A DNA stretch of 64,000 bases from Pseudomonas sp. DY-1 (GTDB lineage: Bacteria > Pseudomonadota > Gammaproteobacteria > Pseudomonadales > Pseudomonadaceae): the NCBI RefSeq assembly GCF_003626975.1, contig NZ_CP032616.1, positions 2,294,001 to 2,358,000 of the forward strand. Reading direction: 5' to 3'. A program made the position numbers and the translations under genes. Positions within the stretch are counted from its first letter, which is position 1. Each line of letters opens with the position of its first letter. Shown piece by piece: positions 43,998 through 51,774 of the stretch. The notes beneath the pieces are model-generated. The model did no database searches, was not told where the DNA came from, and was given only the letters and a program-made list of their open reading frames with translations.

Positions 43998-44009
43998 TAT
44001 ATTCTCGGC

Positions 44010-44357
44010 ATGCAAACGCCCACTATCACCCGCTCCCATGCCATCGAAGCAGCCATCGAGTCGCTGGATGGCGCCTTCTTCAAAGCCCTCTGCGAACCTT
44101 CCAGGGTGGCCGTGCTCAAGCGCGTGATGCAACTTGGCCGCGCAGACGTCAGCGAGATCGCCGCTGACCTTCCCCAGGAACGCTCGGTGGTATCCCGCCA
44201 TCTCCAGGTACTTCTGGACGCAAATATCGTACGGGCGACTAAGGCCGGACGGCAGGTGTTCTACGAGGTAGACGGCCCGGCCATCGTCACTCGCCTGGAA
44301 ACCATCCTCCAACACACCCGAAGCATTACGTCGCTGTGCTGCCCTGGTGGATCGTAG
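44010..44357 (+). CDS. ArsR-family regulator, second type
   Basis: This 115-residue winged-helix protein has FFKALCEPSRVAVLKRVMQLGRADVSEIAADLPQERSVVSRHLQVLLDANIVRATKAGRQVFYEV. It lacks the Cys-x-Cys of the neighbouring ArsR. Its candidate thiols are CEPSR near residue 26 and a C-terminal CCPGG, so sensing chemistry differs. It runs opposite to the arsR operon and is followed 40 bases later by the arsO-like gene, forming a two-gene unit. Confidence 0.88.
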   Translation: MQTPTITRSHAIEAAIESLDGAFFKALCEPSRVAVLKRVMQLGRADVSEIAADLPQERSVVSRHLQVLLDANIVRATKAGRQVFYEVDGPAIVTRLETILQHTRSITSLCCPGGS

Positions 44358-44397
44358 GCCTTTCTATTTGCATCAATAGGTGCATGAGTACGCATAC

Positions 44398-45483
44398 ATG
44401 AACACAAAGATTTCAACTCAGGACGTGATCGTCATCGGTGCAGGACAGGCGGGATTGGCATGCGGATGGCACCTGCAACAGCGGGGACTCAAGTTCCTCA
44501 TTCTCGATCAGCAGCAGCACCCTGGCGGCAACTGGCGCAACTACTACGACAGCCTGGAGCTCTTTTCGCCAGCGGCCTATTCGTCTCTGCCTGGCCTGCC
44601 ATTTCCTGGCACCCCCACGCGCTACCCGAGCCGGGACGAAGTGGTGCACTACCTGGAGCACTATGCGAATCGGTTCCAGCTGCCCATTCGACAGAACACC
44701 GAGGTGAGGCAGGTGCAGCGCTTGGGAGACGAATTCGAGGTGAGGTCAGCAGAGCATGAGTGCTTCAGCGCGAAAGCCGTCATCGTTGCCTCAGGGGCAT
44801 TCAGCCGCCCGTACACCCCTGCCATACCGGGGCTCGACAGCTTTCAAGGCCGCCAGATGCACAGCGCCGACTATCGAAAAGCCGAGCCCCTGGGAGGTCA
44901 GCGGGTGGTAGTGATCGGCGCGGCAAACTCGGCCGTGCAGATTGCCTACGAGCTGGCTCAGGTAGCCAACACCACGCTGGCGACACGCGAGGCAATCCGC
45001 TTCGTCCCCCAGCGATTCCTGGGGATCGATTTCCACGCCTGGTTGAAGTGGACAGGCCTGGAGAAGACCCGCTGGCTGAGCGACCAGAGCACGCCGGTAC
45101 TGGATGACGGCACCTACCGCAGGGCCTTGAGAACGGGCTTGTTACACCGGAAGCCGATGTTCACTGCCGTTGTTCCTGATGGGGTGACGTGGGCAGACGG
45201 ACAACATGAAGCAATCGATAGCCTGATCTTCGCCACGGGCTACCGTCCAAATGTGCCGTTTCTGGATGGACTACCGGTGCTGTCTCAGGACGGCCACATC
45301 CTCCAGCGCCAAGGCATGGCGCTTGAAGTGCCCGGCCTGTACTTCGTGGGACTGCCTCGACAGCGCAACTTCGCGTCCGCCACCCTGCGCGGCGTCGGAA
45401 CGGACGCCGCGCATATCCTTCCGTCGCTGCTGCGTCACCTGGGCTTGTCCACGTGCGTAGGTGCGGCAGCTGAACTGAGTTAG
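44398..45483 (+). CDS. arsO: ArsO-type flavin-containing monooxygenase
   Basis: This 361-residue protein has two Rossmann motifs. FAD binding is VIVIGAGQAGLACGWHLQQRG (about residues 11-31) and NADPH binding is VVVIGAANSAVQIAYEL (about 170-186). They are joined by GNWRNYYDSLELFSPAAYSSLPG and ended by DSLIFATGYRPNVPFL and FVGLPRQRNFASATLRGVG. Members in ars operons are named ArsO, although their reaction is not proven. The name rests on family plus the arsenic context. Confidence 0.8.
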   Translation: MNTKISTQDVIVIGAGQAGLACGWHLQQRGLKFLILDQQQHPGGNWRNYYDSLELFSPAAYSSLPGLPFPGTPTRYPSRDEVVHYLEHYANRFQLPIRQNTEVRQVQRLGDEFEVRSAEHECFSAKAVIVASGAFSRPYTPAIPGLDSFQGRQMHSADYRKAEPLGGQRVVVIGAANSAVQIAYELAQVANTTLATREAIRFVPQRFLGIDFHAWLKWTGLEKTRWLSDQSTPVLDDGTYRRALRTGLLHRKPMFTAVVPDGVTWADGQHEAIDSLIFATGYRPNVPFLDGLPVLSQDGHILQRQGMALEVPGLYFVGLPRQRNFASATLRGVGTDAAHILPSLLRHLGLSTCVGAAAELS

Positions 45484-45615
45484 CGAACTGCCTGATCTCA
45501 CTGGCAGCCAGCAGCCTCTGGCATTGATCGGGCTTGTGGCGCGCCACCCTCAAACTCTCCGATCTGAACACGTGAATTGCTTGACCGGGACGGATGACGC
45601 ACCAGCTCATTTTGC

Positions 45616-46275
45616 CTAGGTAAAGAACCTCGAGCCTGGACTCTGCAGCGCCTGATGCCGATAGGAAAACTCCGGATCCACATGATCGATAGTGCCCAGG
45701 ATCTGCTCGGGCGAACCCAGTGCCGGCGCCATGGTCCAGCGCTCAATGCGATCATTGCCGATGCGCAGCATGCCGGAGTGCGAGTTCTTGTCCCGATCCA
45801 CTTCCGGCTCCGGGTCGTAGAAGCCCAGACTGAAACGTACCCGCTCGATGTCTGCCGGCGCCCCCGTCAGGAACCACCAGCCAGGCCCCACACCATGTCG
45901 CGCGGCGTACTCCCGAAGGGTTTGTGGTGTATCCAGCTCGGGCGCCAGGGTGATGGAGTACAGATGCACCTGTCGTCCGAGACGCGCGCCCAGAAGCCGC
46001 TGCACCTGCAGCAGGTTCGCGGTGGCGGTAGGGCAGATGCCGGCGCAGGAGGTGTACATCATGTTGATCGCCACCACCTTTCCGCGAATCAGGTCATCGT
46101 AGAAACGCACTGACTTGCCGTATTGATTAGTGAGCAGCACGTTGGGCAGCTGGCTGGCGGTACGGTTGGGGCGATCGGTCCTCCCGCCACTGGAAACACT
46201 CAAGCCGAGCGCTGTTCCCACGCCAACCACGCCCAGGAGCCCGGCGCTTACCAGCAGATTTCTTCTCGTGTTCAT
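45616..46275 (-). CDS. SCO-family copper chaperone/thioredoxin-like protein
   Basis: This 219-residue protein has an N-terminal signal or anchor (LLVSAGLLGVVGVGTALGLS). Its thioredoxin fold carries the copper-binding CxxxC (TSCAGICPTATA, about residues 77-81) and the conserved His in DKNSHSGMLRIG. SCO proteins deliver copper to periplasmic oxidases. It lies 12 bases downstream of the multicopper oxidase gene, so it is probably a dedicated metallation partner. Confidence 0.88.
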   Translation of the reverse strand: MNTRRNLLVSAGLLGVVGVGTALGLSVSSGGRTDRPNRTASQLPNVLLTNQYGKSVRFYDDLIRGKVVAINMMYTSCAGICPTATANLLQVQRLLGARLGRQVHLYSITLAPELDTPQTLREYAARHGVGPGWWFLTGAPADIERVRFSLGFYDPEPEVDRDKNSHSGMLRIGNDRIERWTMAPALGSPEQILGTIDHVDPEFSYRHQALQSPGSRFFT

Positions 46276-46287
46276 GAGGCGACACTC

Positions 46288-48147
46288 CTAAGCATTTGGC
46301 TCTTCGTCCTGGTCGTCTTCAAGGTCCCAGCGGACCATCATGGCGTGGTCCTCATGGATCACGTTGTGGCAGTGCATGACGTACTTGCCCTTGAAATCCC
46401 GGAAGCGAAACAGCACGACCATGGTCATGGTTTGATCGAGCACGAAGGAATCCTTGCGACCTCGCTCATGTATGGGAATCGGCACCTGGACGCCATCGAC
46501 CAGCTTCTTGAGCATGATCCCTTCCTCTAAGTGCGAGTGAATCGGGTGAGACCACCCACCTCCCGTGCTAGCGAACTCCCAGATTTCCGCGCTCCCCTGG
46601 CGAACCCGCGCCTTGGGACGGTTGACGTCTACCAGTTGCCGATTGACCTGCCACAGCCCATTGCGCCGATCAAACTCCCACCGCCTTACAGGCAGCTTCT
46701 CCAATTCTTCGGGTGAAGGGATATCCGGTAGCGGACGTAAGAACCGGGGTACCTGGCTGAGGTCCTGCTCGGGCGGGTGGCGATCAACGATGAACTTCAT
46801 CACGCGGGTGCCGGGCGCTCTGGAGTCCCTGGGCTTTCGCGTACTGTCCTGGCGCAGCCGGTTGGTCAGATAGAGTTCGGTGCCGATGGGGTACCGGGAA
46901 AAGTCGACAACAATATCGGCCCGCTCGGCCACCCCCAGCCTGACATGAGTGAAATTGAACAGCGCTTCGGGCAGCAGGTTGCCGTCGTTGGCGATATAGG
47001 TGAACCGCTGGACGACATTGCTCGAATTCACCAGGTAGAGGTCGTAGAACCGGCTGGGGCCACTGTTGAGCAAGCGCAGCCGGTACTTGCGGGCCGCAAC
47101 CCGCAGTACCGGCTCGATCTTCCCGTTGATCACCACCTTGTCGCCCAACACGCCTTCGGCATGGAGTTGGTCGTAGAACAGCTGCCCGTCAGGCATCGGC
47201 GTGAAGCGACGGTCGCCGAAGGCCAATGGATAGTCGTAAGGGTGGCTGGGAAGTCTCAGGGCACTGGGGCTTGGATCGCGTTCATTGCCTGAGTCGATAT
47301 GATCGAACAGCAGGTAGAAGCCGATCAGCCCTCGATACACGTTGGGGGCGGTGTAGTCCAAGGTGTGGTCATGGTAGAAGAGCGTTCCCAGCGCCTCTCG
47401 ATAGTCACCGATACCGTTCTGCAACTCATCGTACCCAGCGTAGATGTTGGGGTAGAAATGATCCTTGAACGTCCCTCTCCCCTGCCTGGAACCTGACCTG
47501 CTCAGCGTCGGCCCCGCCTCATACCGGCTGTAGTAGTCCCCCGGAAATCCATCGCTCTCCGAGGGCGTGTGTCCATTGTGCAGGTGAGTGGAAATCTCCG
47601 GCGTACCGAAGCCGACATGATTTTGAGGCAGATCGTTATAGATGCGGCATATCACCGGATGCCCGTAAGTGGCGAAGATGGTTGCGGGAACGGTGGCGTC
47701 GGGATTGCTCCCTCGATACGCCCAGACTTTCTGTTTGGGCAAATCGGGGTGGGTTACCCATTCAGCGTTCTGTACCACGCGCAGCTCGTACAACTCGGGA
47801 GCCCCTAGAACACCGGTCAACTCTTCGTAACGCTGATGCGCGTCACGTCCTGCCTCGCCTGCCTCGGTGTTGGGCTCGATGGTCGGCGCAGGAGTGAACG
47901 CCTCGGTATGCGCCACCGGCACGATGACCGGCGGCAGCTCCTCCATCCAGGGCCGGGTCGCTGGGCTGGGCGGAAAGATCGGCTGTGGCGTGGTCACCCA
48001 TTCGACCGCCTGGCCAGACTGACTGGCCGGGAGCCATGGCGCCGCCAAGGCAGCCGCTGATAGTTTGAGAAAAGTTCGCCGGGCTGTGTCGCCCTTGTTC
48101 TGCTGTCCTGGGAAATTGCCCTTGTTGCTCCGTTTGCTGGTTCGCAT
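46288..48147 (-). CDS. Tat-exported multicopper oxidase
   Basis: This 619-residue protein has a twin-arginine signal (TARRTFLKLSAAALAAPWLP) and the four copper motifs: STHLHNGHTPSE, LFYHDHTLDY, WSHPIHSHLEEG and the T1/T3 motif HCHNVIHEDHAMM with the axial Met. It is a full-length three-domain oxidase of the CotA/bilirubin-oxidase type. Periplasmic oxidation of Cu(I), Mn(II), phenolics or another reductant is possible. It is co-transcribed with the SCO gene. Confidence 0.9.
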   Translation of the reverse strand: MRTSKRSNKGNFPGQQNKGDTARRTFLKLSAAALAAPWLPASQSGQAVEWVTTPQPIFPPSPATRPWMEELPPVIVPVAHTEAFTPAPTIEPNTEAGEAGRDAHQRYEELTGVLGAPELYELRVVQNAEWVTHPDLPKQKVWAYRGSNPDATVPATIFATYGHPVICRIYNDLPQNHVGFGTPEISTHLHNGHTPSESDGFPGDYYSRYEAGPTLSRSGSRQGRGTFKDHFYPNIYAGYDELQNGIGDYREALGTLFYHDHTLDYTAPNVYRGLIGFYLLFDHIDSGNERDPSPSALRLPSHPYDYPLAFGDRRFTPMPDGQLFYDQLHAEGVLGDKVVINGKIEPVLRVAARKYRLRLLNSGPSRFYDLYLVNSSNVVQRFTYIANDGNLLPEALFNFTHVRLGVAERADIVVDFSRYPIGTELYLTNRLRQDSTRKPRDSRAPGTRVMKFIVDRHPPEQDLSQVPRFLRPLPDIPSPEELEKLPVRRWEFDRRNGLWQVNRQLVDVNRPKARVRQGSAEIWEFASTGGGWSHPIHSHLEEGIMLKKLVDGVQVPIPIHERGRKDSFVLDQTMTMVVLFRFRDFKGKYVMHCHNVIHEDHAMMVRWDLEDDQDEEPNA

Positions 48148-48438
48148 TTGGTTGTTCCATCACCCCATCCTCAACGCACGCCCTCTCTTACCGCCCTAGC
48201 CACGGTTAGTTGAATATCCTCTCCCCTGCGCCAAATCTCAGCACTGCATGTTCGCTTCTTGTTGAGCGAATGATGTCTCATCATTCAGTAAAAGCAGCTT
48301 TACCGGCGTGGGGCAGACCGCCTGTCTGGCAATGTGCCACTCAGCAATATCAGGAAACAAATCAATTAGTTATAGAGAAATTAATAACATTAAAAATTTA
48401 TTGCCATTTTTATGACGCCCAATTAATCAAATGTCCGA
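48148..48438. other. AT-rich intergenic stretch
   Basis: No gene is seen. From about 48340 to 48440 the sequence is much richer in A and T than its surroundings (many TTAATAA and AAATTTA tracts). Such a low-GC patch fits the junction of foreign DNA. It ends where BRO copy 2 begins. Confidence 0.5.
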
Positions 48439-48881
48439 ATGTGCCTCCACAAGCACCAACTGCGCGCCGTACTACTGAACAAGGAACCCTGGTTTGCCGG
48501 CAGTGATTTCGCTCAACTGATCAACCTCTCGCCACTGCCCGAACGGGTGTCGCGCAACCTGGATAAGGACGAGCTGCAACGAGCCTGGATGCGCAACAGC
48601 CATGGCGATGTCGAGCAGGCAATGTTGATCAGTGAGTCCGGCGTCTACGCCGTGCTGATCCTCGACTACCACCCGGAAAACCGCTGCATACGCCAATGGC
48701 TCACCCGCGAGATGATTCCACGCTTGCGGGAGAGGAACGCTTCGACGCCCAGCGCCCCTATCGCGAGGTGATCCAGTGGCAGGAGCGGCAGCTGCAAGTG
48801 CTGCACTGGCAGGGCAAGGCATGGCTGCACCTGGGCGATTGCCCGGACCTCCTCCGACACCTGCTTTTGGTGATTGGCTAA
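48439..48881 (+). pseudogene. BRO-N domain antirepressor-like gene, truncated and frameshifted (copy 2)
   Basis: The N-terminal about 35 residues present in copy 1 are absent, and the C4 RNA is not found upstream. The body LRAVLLNKEPWFAGSDFAQLI, SPLPERVSRNLDKDELQRAWMRNSHGD, LISESGVYAVLILDYHPENRCIRQWLTREMIPRLRE is clearly paralogous to copy 1. A one-base deletion near 48731 (GGGAGAGG against GGGAAGAGG in copy 1) shifts the frame. The remainder QRPYREVIQWQERQLQVLHWQGKAW continues in the other frame to the stop at 48881. Confidence 0.8.
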
Positions 48882-48905
48882 ACCGTAGGTTGGTCCGAGC
48901 GAAGC

Positions 48906-48935
48906 GAGGCCCAACGATGACAAGTCGTTGGGCCT
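48906..48935. terminator. Stem-loop between BRO copy 2 and tenA
   Basis: A perfect 12-bp stem (GAGGCCCAACGA at 48906-48917 with TCGTTGGGCCTC at 48924-48935) and 6-base loop lies between convergent genes. No T tract follows on either strand, so it may be a dispersed palindrome acting as a weak bidirectional terminator. Confidence 0.55.
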
Positions 48936-48948
48936 CCTGGTGCAACGG

Positions 48949-49614
48949 TCAGGCTTTTGCGCTCGCCAAGCCCATCTGCCAGAAGTCCGCTTCCAGGCGC
49001 GACGCAGTGGCGAACACTTCCACCAACTCCTCGAAACGCCGCTCCGTCATGCTGCGCGCCGCGAGTTCGTCGAGGTGTTTGCGTGCCGCTGCGGCCACGC
49101 CCTGATACGCCTCGCCTGCGTACTCGCCAATCCACTCGCGATAGGGATGATCACCCAGCGCCGCAACGCCATCGGGCGTCAGGTTGCGGCCGATCTCGGC
49201 ATAGCCGATCACGCAGGGGGCCAGGGCCACATGAAGTTCCAGCAGGTCTCCTGCAGCACCACAATCAAGCACGAAACGGGTATACGCCACGGTCGCCTGA
49301 TGCTCCGGCGCCGACTCGATGTCTTTCTGCGAGAGGCCCCACCGCGCGCACAACCGCACATGCAGGTCGGTCTCGTCGAGGATTGCCGCCAGCCCCGCCT
49401 GAGCCGCCCGAATGTCCGCCGGGGTACGGCTCTTGTATGCGGCCAGCGCCCAGGCCCGGGCGAACTGGATCAGGAACAGATAGTCCTGCACCAGATACGT
49501 CTGAAACGCAGCTTGTGGCAGTGCCCCCGCTGCCATCTGACGCACGAATGCGTGATCCACATAGCTGTTCCAGTCGGCTGTCGCGGCGGCTTTCAAACGG
49601 TCGAAGATATCCAT
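48949..49614 (-). CDS. tenA: TenA-family aminopyrimidine aminohydrolase (thiaminase II)
   Basis: This 221-residue helical protein has VRQMAAGALPQAAFQTYLVQDYLFLIQFARAWALAAYKS, the catalytic Cys in ELHVALAPCVIGYAEIG (about residue 136), and Glu residues near the C terminus (RRFEELVEVF). TenA salvages the pyrimidine moiety of degraded thiamine. No TPP riboswitch was found upstream. It stands alone between the BRO remnant and an uncharacterised gene. Confidence 0.9.
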   Translation of the reverse strand: MDIFDRLKAAATADWNSYVDHAFVRQMAAGALPQAAFQTYLVQDYLFLIQFARAWALAAYKSRTPADIRAAQAGLAAILDETDLHVRLCARWGLSQKDIESAPEHQATVAYTRFVLDCGAAGDLLELHVALAPCVIGYAEIGRNLTPDGVAALGDHPYREWIGEYAGEAYQGVAAAARKHLDELAARSMTERRFEELVEVFATASRLEADFWQMGLASAKA

Positions 49615-49910
49615 GGTTCAACTCTCGATTTCATAAACGGCGTCAAACTACTCGAGTTCGAGCGCCACGGTACGTAATTGTGTGACAGCCCGCGACCGCT
49701 TCATCGAACCAGCACGCAGGTTGGGTGGAGCCTGCGGTACCCATCAGCCAAATCACGATGGTTTGGCTTCTACCCTAGCGGGACGCCGCCCGCGCCATCC
49801 TATGAGTGGTCCCATCCGAGTCCGCGAGCTGTGACTACACTTCCGAGTCGCGGATAGAGCGTCGGACAGCTCAGCGAGTCCGCATGGATGTCACTCAAGG
49901 AGGAGAACCC
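49615..49910. other. Divergent intergenic region tenA / uncharacterised gene
   Basis: This stretch of 296 bases has no gene. It contains GGTTGGGTGGAGCCTGCGG and ATCACGATGGTTTGGC near 49723-49770, which look like a dispersed repeat. Promoters for both flanking genes must lie here. No clear -35/-10 pair was picked out. Confidence 0.4.
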
Positions 49911-50870
49911 ATGGAGACCCAAAGGCTCTCGGTGGCCCGCAATACCTTGCTTCGCGTCTATTCCGGGGTGGAACGCCGGATGCTGTATCTGGCGGCGGGC
50001 AATGACCTTGGCTGTTCGCTCTGGCTGTTCTGGCACAAGTGCGACGCCTTCTACCTCGTCGATCCGGAAATGGGCAAGGGCGTCAACTACGACACCCTCA
50101 TCAACGAGCTTACCCAGGGAACGGCCCCCCACATGCCTGGCGTCCGTCTGGCTGTCGACGGCTATGAGGAAGGGTTTTGGGAAAATGCGTTGCCGGGTCG
50201 GCGCTACCACGTGTACGACCCGCGAACGCCCAACATCAGGAAGCGGCTCTGCTTCGTCTGTGCGGGTACGACCGACTGGCTACGCTCCACCACCTCCCGC
50301 TACAACGTAGTGCTCTGCAAGGACTACATGGGCATCACCGAGGGCCCCGACTCCAACTTCCCTTACGACGAGGTCTGGGGACGTCTGAACCACCACGGCA
50401 TCTTCGGCGAAACCATTGGCGCAGACCGTTCCGGGGAGGAATCCGACTTTGCCAAGTACCGCTACCTGGGTTTCCGTTCCTTTCTGAAGGTCATCGGAGA
50501 CGACGACCGGCCACTCGGCTTCGGCGCGGGTCTGGTGCTATTCCGGAAGGAGAACGACGCCAACACTGCGGCGTTTAGCAGGGGAATACGCAATCTGGAA
50601 CGGGTAACCAGGCTCGCGAAGGGCATTTTCAGCCCGTTCCTCGGCGAGTGCGACTTCAGTCCCGACGCCATCAAGGACAAGGCTGGCTACGCAGGTCTGT
50701 TCGACTTGATGACCAACAAGGGGATCGGCAACTGGAACGCACTGTACGAGGATGGCCGGTTTGAAAACTGGCTCGTCGAGTTCATGGCCGGACAGGGCGT
50801 GACGATAGACCTGGATCTGCTGTTCGACATGATCGGCCCGCTCAAGATCAAGGCATGGGGCGGTTGGTGA
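49911..50870 (+). CDS. Uncharacterised 319-residue protein, methyltransferase-like N terminus
   Basis: An excellent ribosome-binding site (AAGGAGGAG) precedes the ATG at 49911, so the gene is very likely expressed. No named family is recognised. RRMLYLAAGNDLGCSLWLFW then FYLVDPEMG resembles motifs I and II of a class I Rossmann methyltransferase. TSRYNVVLCKDYMGITEG with WGRLNHHGIFGETIG could be motif IV and following strand, and FGAGLVLFRKEN a later strand. The SAM-binding glycines are not canonical, so it may be a degenerate or unusual enzyme. It has no signal peptide or membrane span. Confidence 0.75.
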   Translation: METQRLSVARNTLLRVYSGVERRMLYLAAGNDLGCSLWLFWHKCDAFYLVDPEMGKGVNYDTLINELTQGTAPHMPGVRLAVDGYEEGFWENALPGRRYHVYDPRTPNIRKRLCFVCAGTTDWLRSTTSRYNVVLCKDYMGITEGPDSNFPYDEVWGRLNHHGIFGETIGADRSGEESDFAKYRYLGFRSFLKVIGDDDRPLGFGAGLVLFRKENDANTAAFSRGIRNLERVTRLAKGIFSPFLGECDFSPDAIKDKAGYAGLFDLMTNKGIGNWNALYEDGRFENWLVEFMAGQGVTIDLDLLFDMIGPLKIKAWGGW

Positions 50871-50901
50871 GCCTGTCGATGGGACGTCCCCAGGTCATCA
50901 G

Positions 50902-51561
50902 TCACGCAAAGCCCCGCGCCAGCACGATATCGAACACGCCACGCCGCAGCTCGCCGTCCTGTTCCAGCTCGATGGTGTTGGTGAAGCGATCGTGGGCCCA
51001 GGGGTCGCCGGCAATAAAGGGGTCGCCCTTGAAGTAAAGCTGCAGGGTGACCGGTACATGGAGCGATTCCATGATCCGGAAGTGGATGTGTGCGGGCCGC
51101 ATGATCCCGCCGTATTTTTCCAACCCCGGCAGGTTTGGCGGCACGGGGTAGCGACCGGGCATGACGGTCTCGATGCGGTACTTGCCCTGCGCGTCGGTAT
51201 AGAGCATGCCGCGCAGTTTGAAGTTGCCCTTGTCGGTGTAGTTGCCGGGCTTCTCGGTGTCGTACAGGCCGGCACCGTTGGCCTGCCAGACCTCCACCAG
51301 CGCGTTCGGGATGGGAGTACGGCAATCGGCGCTGAACACCGTACCAGTCACCACCAGGCGCTCCCCTGGCTCCTCTGGCCCAGCCAGCTTCGATTGGAAC
51401 GGCGCACCGAAGCGGTAGTAGGGGCCGAGAATATCGCCCTGGGTCACCGGGCAGCCCTGCTCGGCGAAGACAGACCTTGCCAGCAACCCGCCTCCCAGCA
51501 GCACCGCGCCGCCGCCGAGAAAATGTCGCCGCGAGATGCCTGCTGATGAATGTTTCTTCAC
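50902..51561 (-). CDS. Tat-exported intradiol-type dioxygenase
   Basis: This 219-residue protein has a Tat signal (GISRRHFLGGGAVLLGGGLLA) and an intradiol ring-cleavage domain: DILGPYYRFGAPF, TPIPNALVEVWQANGAGLYD, YTDAQGKYRIETVMPGRYP and the iron ligands in RPAHIHFRIME. The start is GTG at 51561 with GGGAGGAGG 8 bases upstream. Soluble family members cut catechol or protocatechuate. An exported, small version suggests action on ring compounds in the periplasm, but the substrate is unknown. Confidence 0.88.
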   Translation of the reverse strand: MKKHSSAGISRRHFLGGGAVLLGGGLLARSVFAEQGCPVTQGDILGPYYRFGAPFQSKLAGPEEPGERLVVTGTVFSADCRTPIPNALVEVWQANGAGLYDTEKPGNYTDKGNFKLRGMLYTDAQGKYRIETVMPGRYPVPPNLPGLEKYGGIMRPAHIHFRIMESLHVPVTLQLYFKGDPFIAGDPWAHDRFTNTIELEQDGELRRGVFDIVLARGFA

Positions 51562-51774
51562 GCCCGCCTCCTCCCGGTATGACCCGGTCGTAGTGACGAC
51601 GGCACGCCAGGGGACGAGGCGTGTACCTGATGAGTCTAGCCATCGGCCAGTACCCCGCCAGATGCAAAAATTGCGACCCCGGGCCTGAACGGAATCACGA
51701 CTGCACAGCGCCTTGCCGGGACGATACCCTTGCCACCGTGCAGCATCGCCAAAACCACAAGAAGGAACGTCTCG

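Noticed and set aside
43980..44009. Possible FNR/CRP site instead of an ArsR operator
   Set aside because: The TGTGCA/TGCACA dyad has TGTG and CACA arms, but the 6-base half-sites and spacing do not fit TGTGA-N6-TCACA well, and the flanking gene is a self-regulating ArsR type.
49615..49700. Possible TPP riboswitch before tenA
   Set aside because: The conserved CUGAGA and ACCUGAU-like cores are not present.
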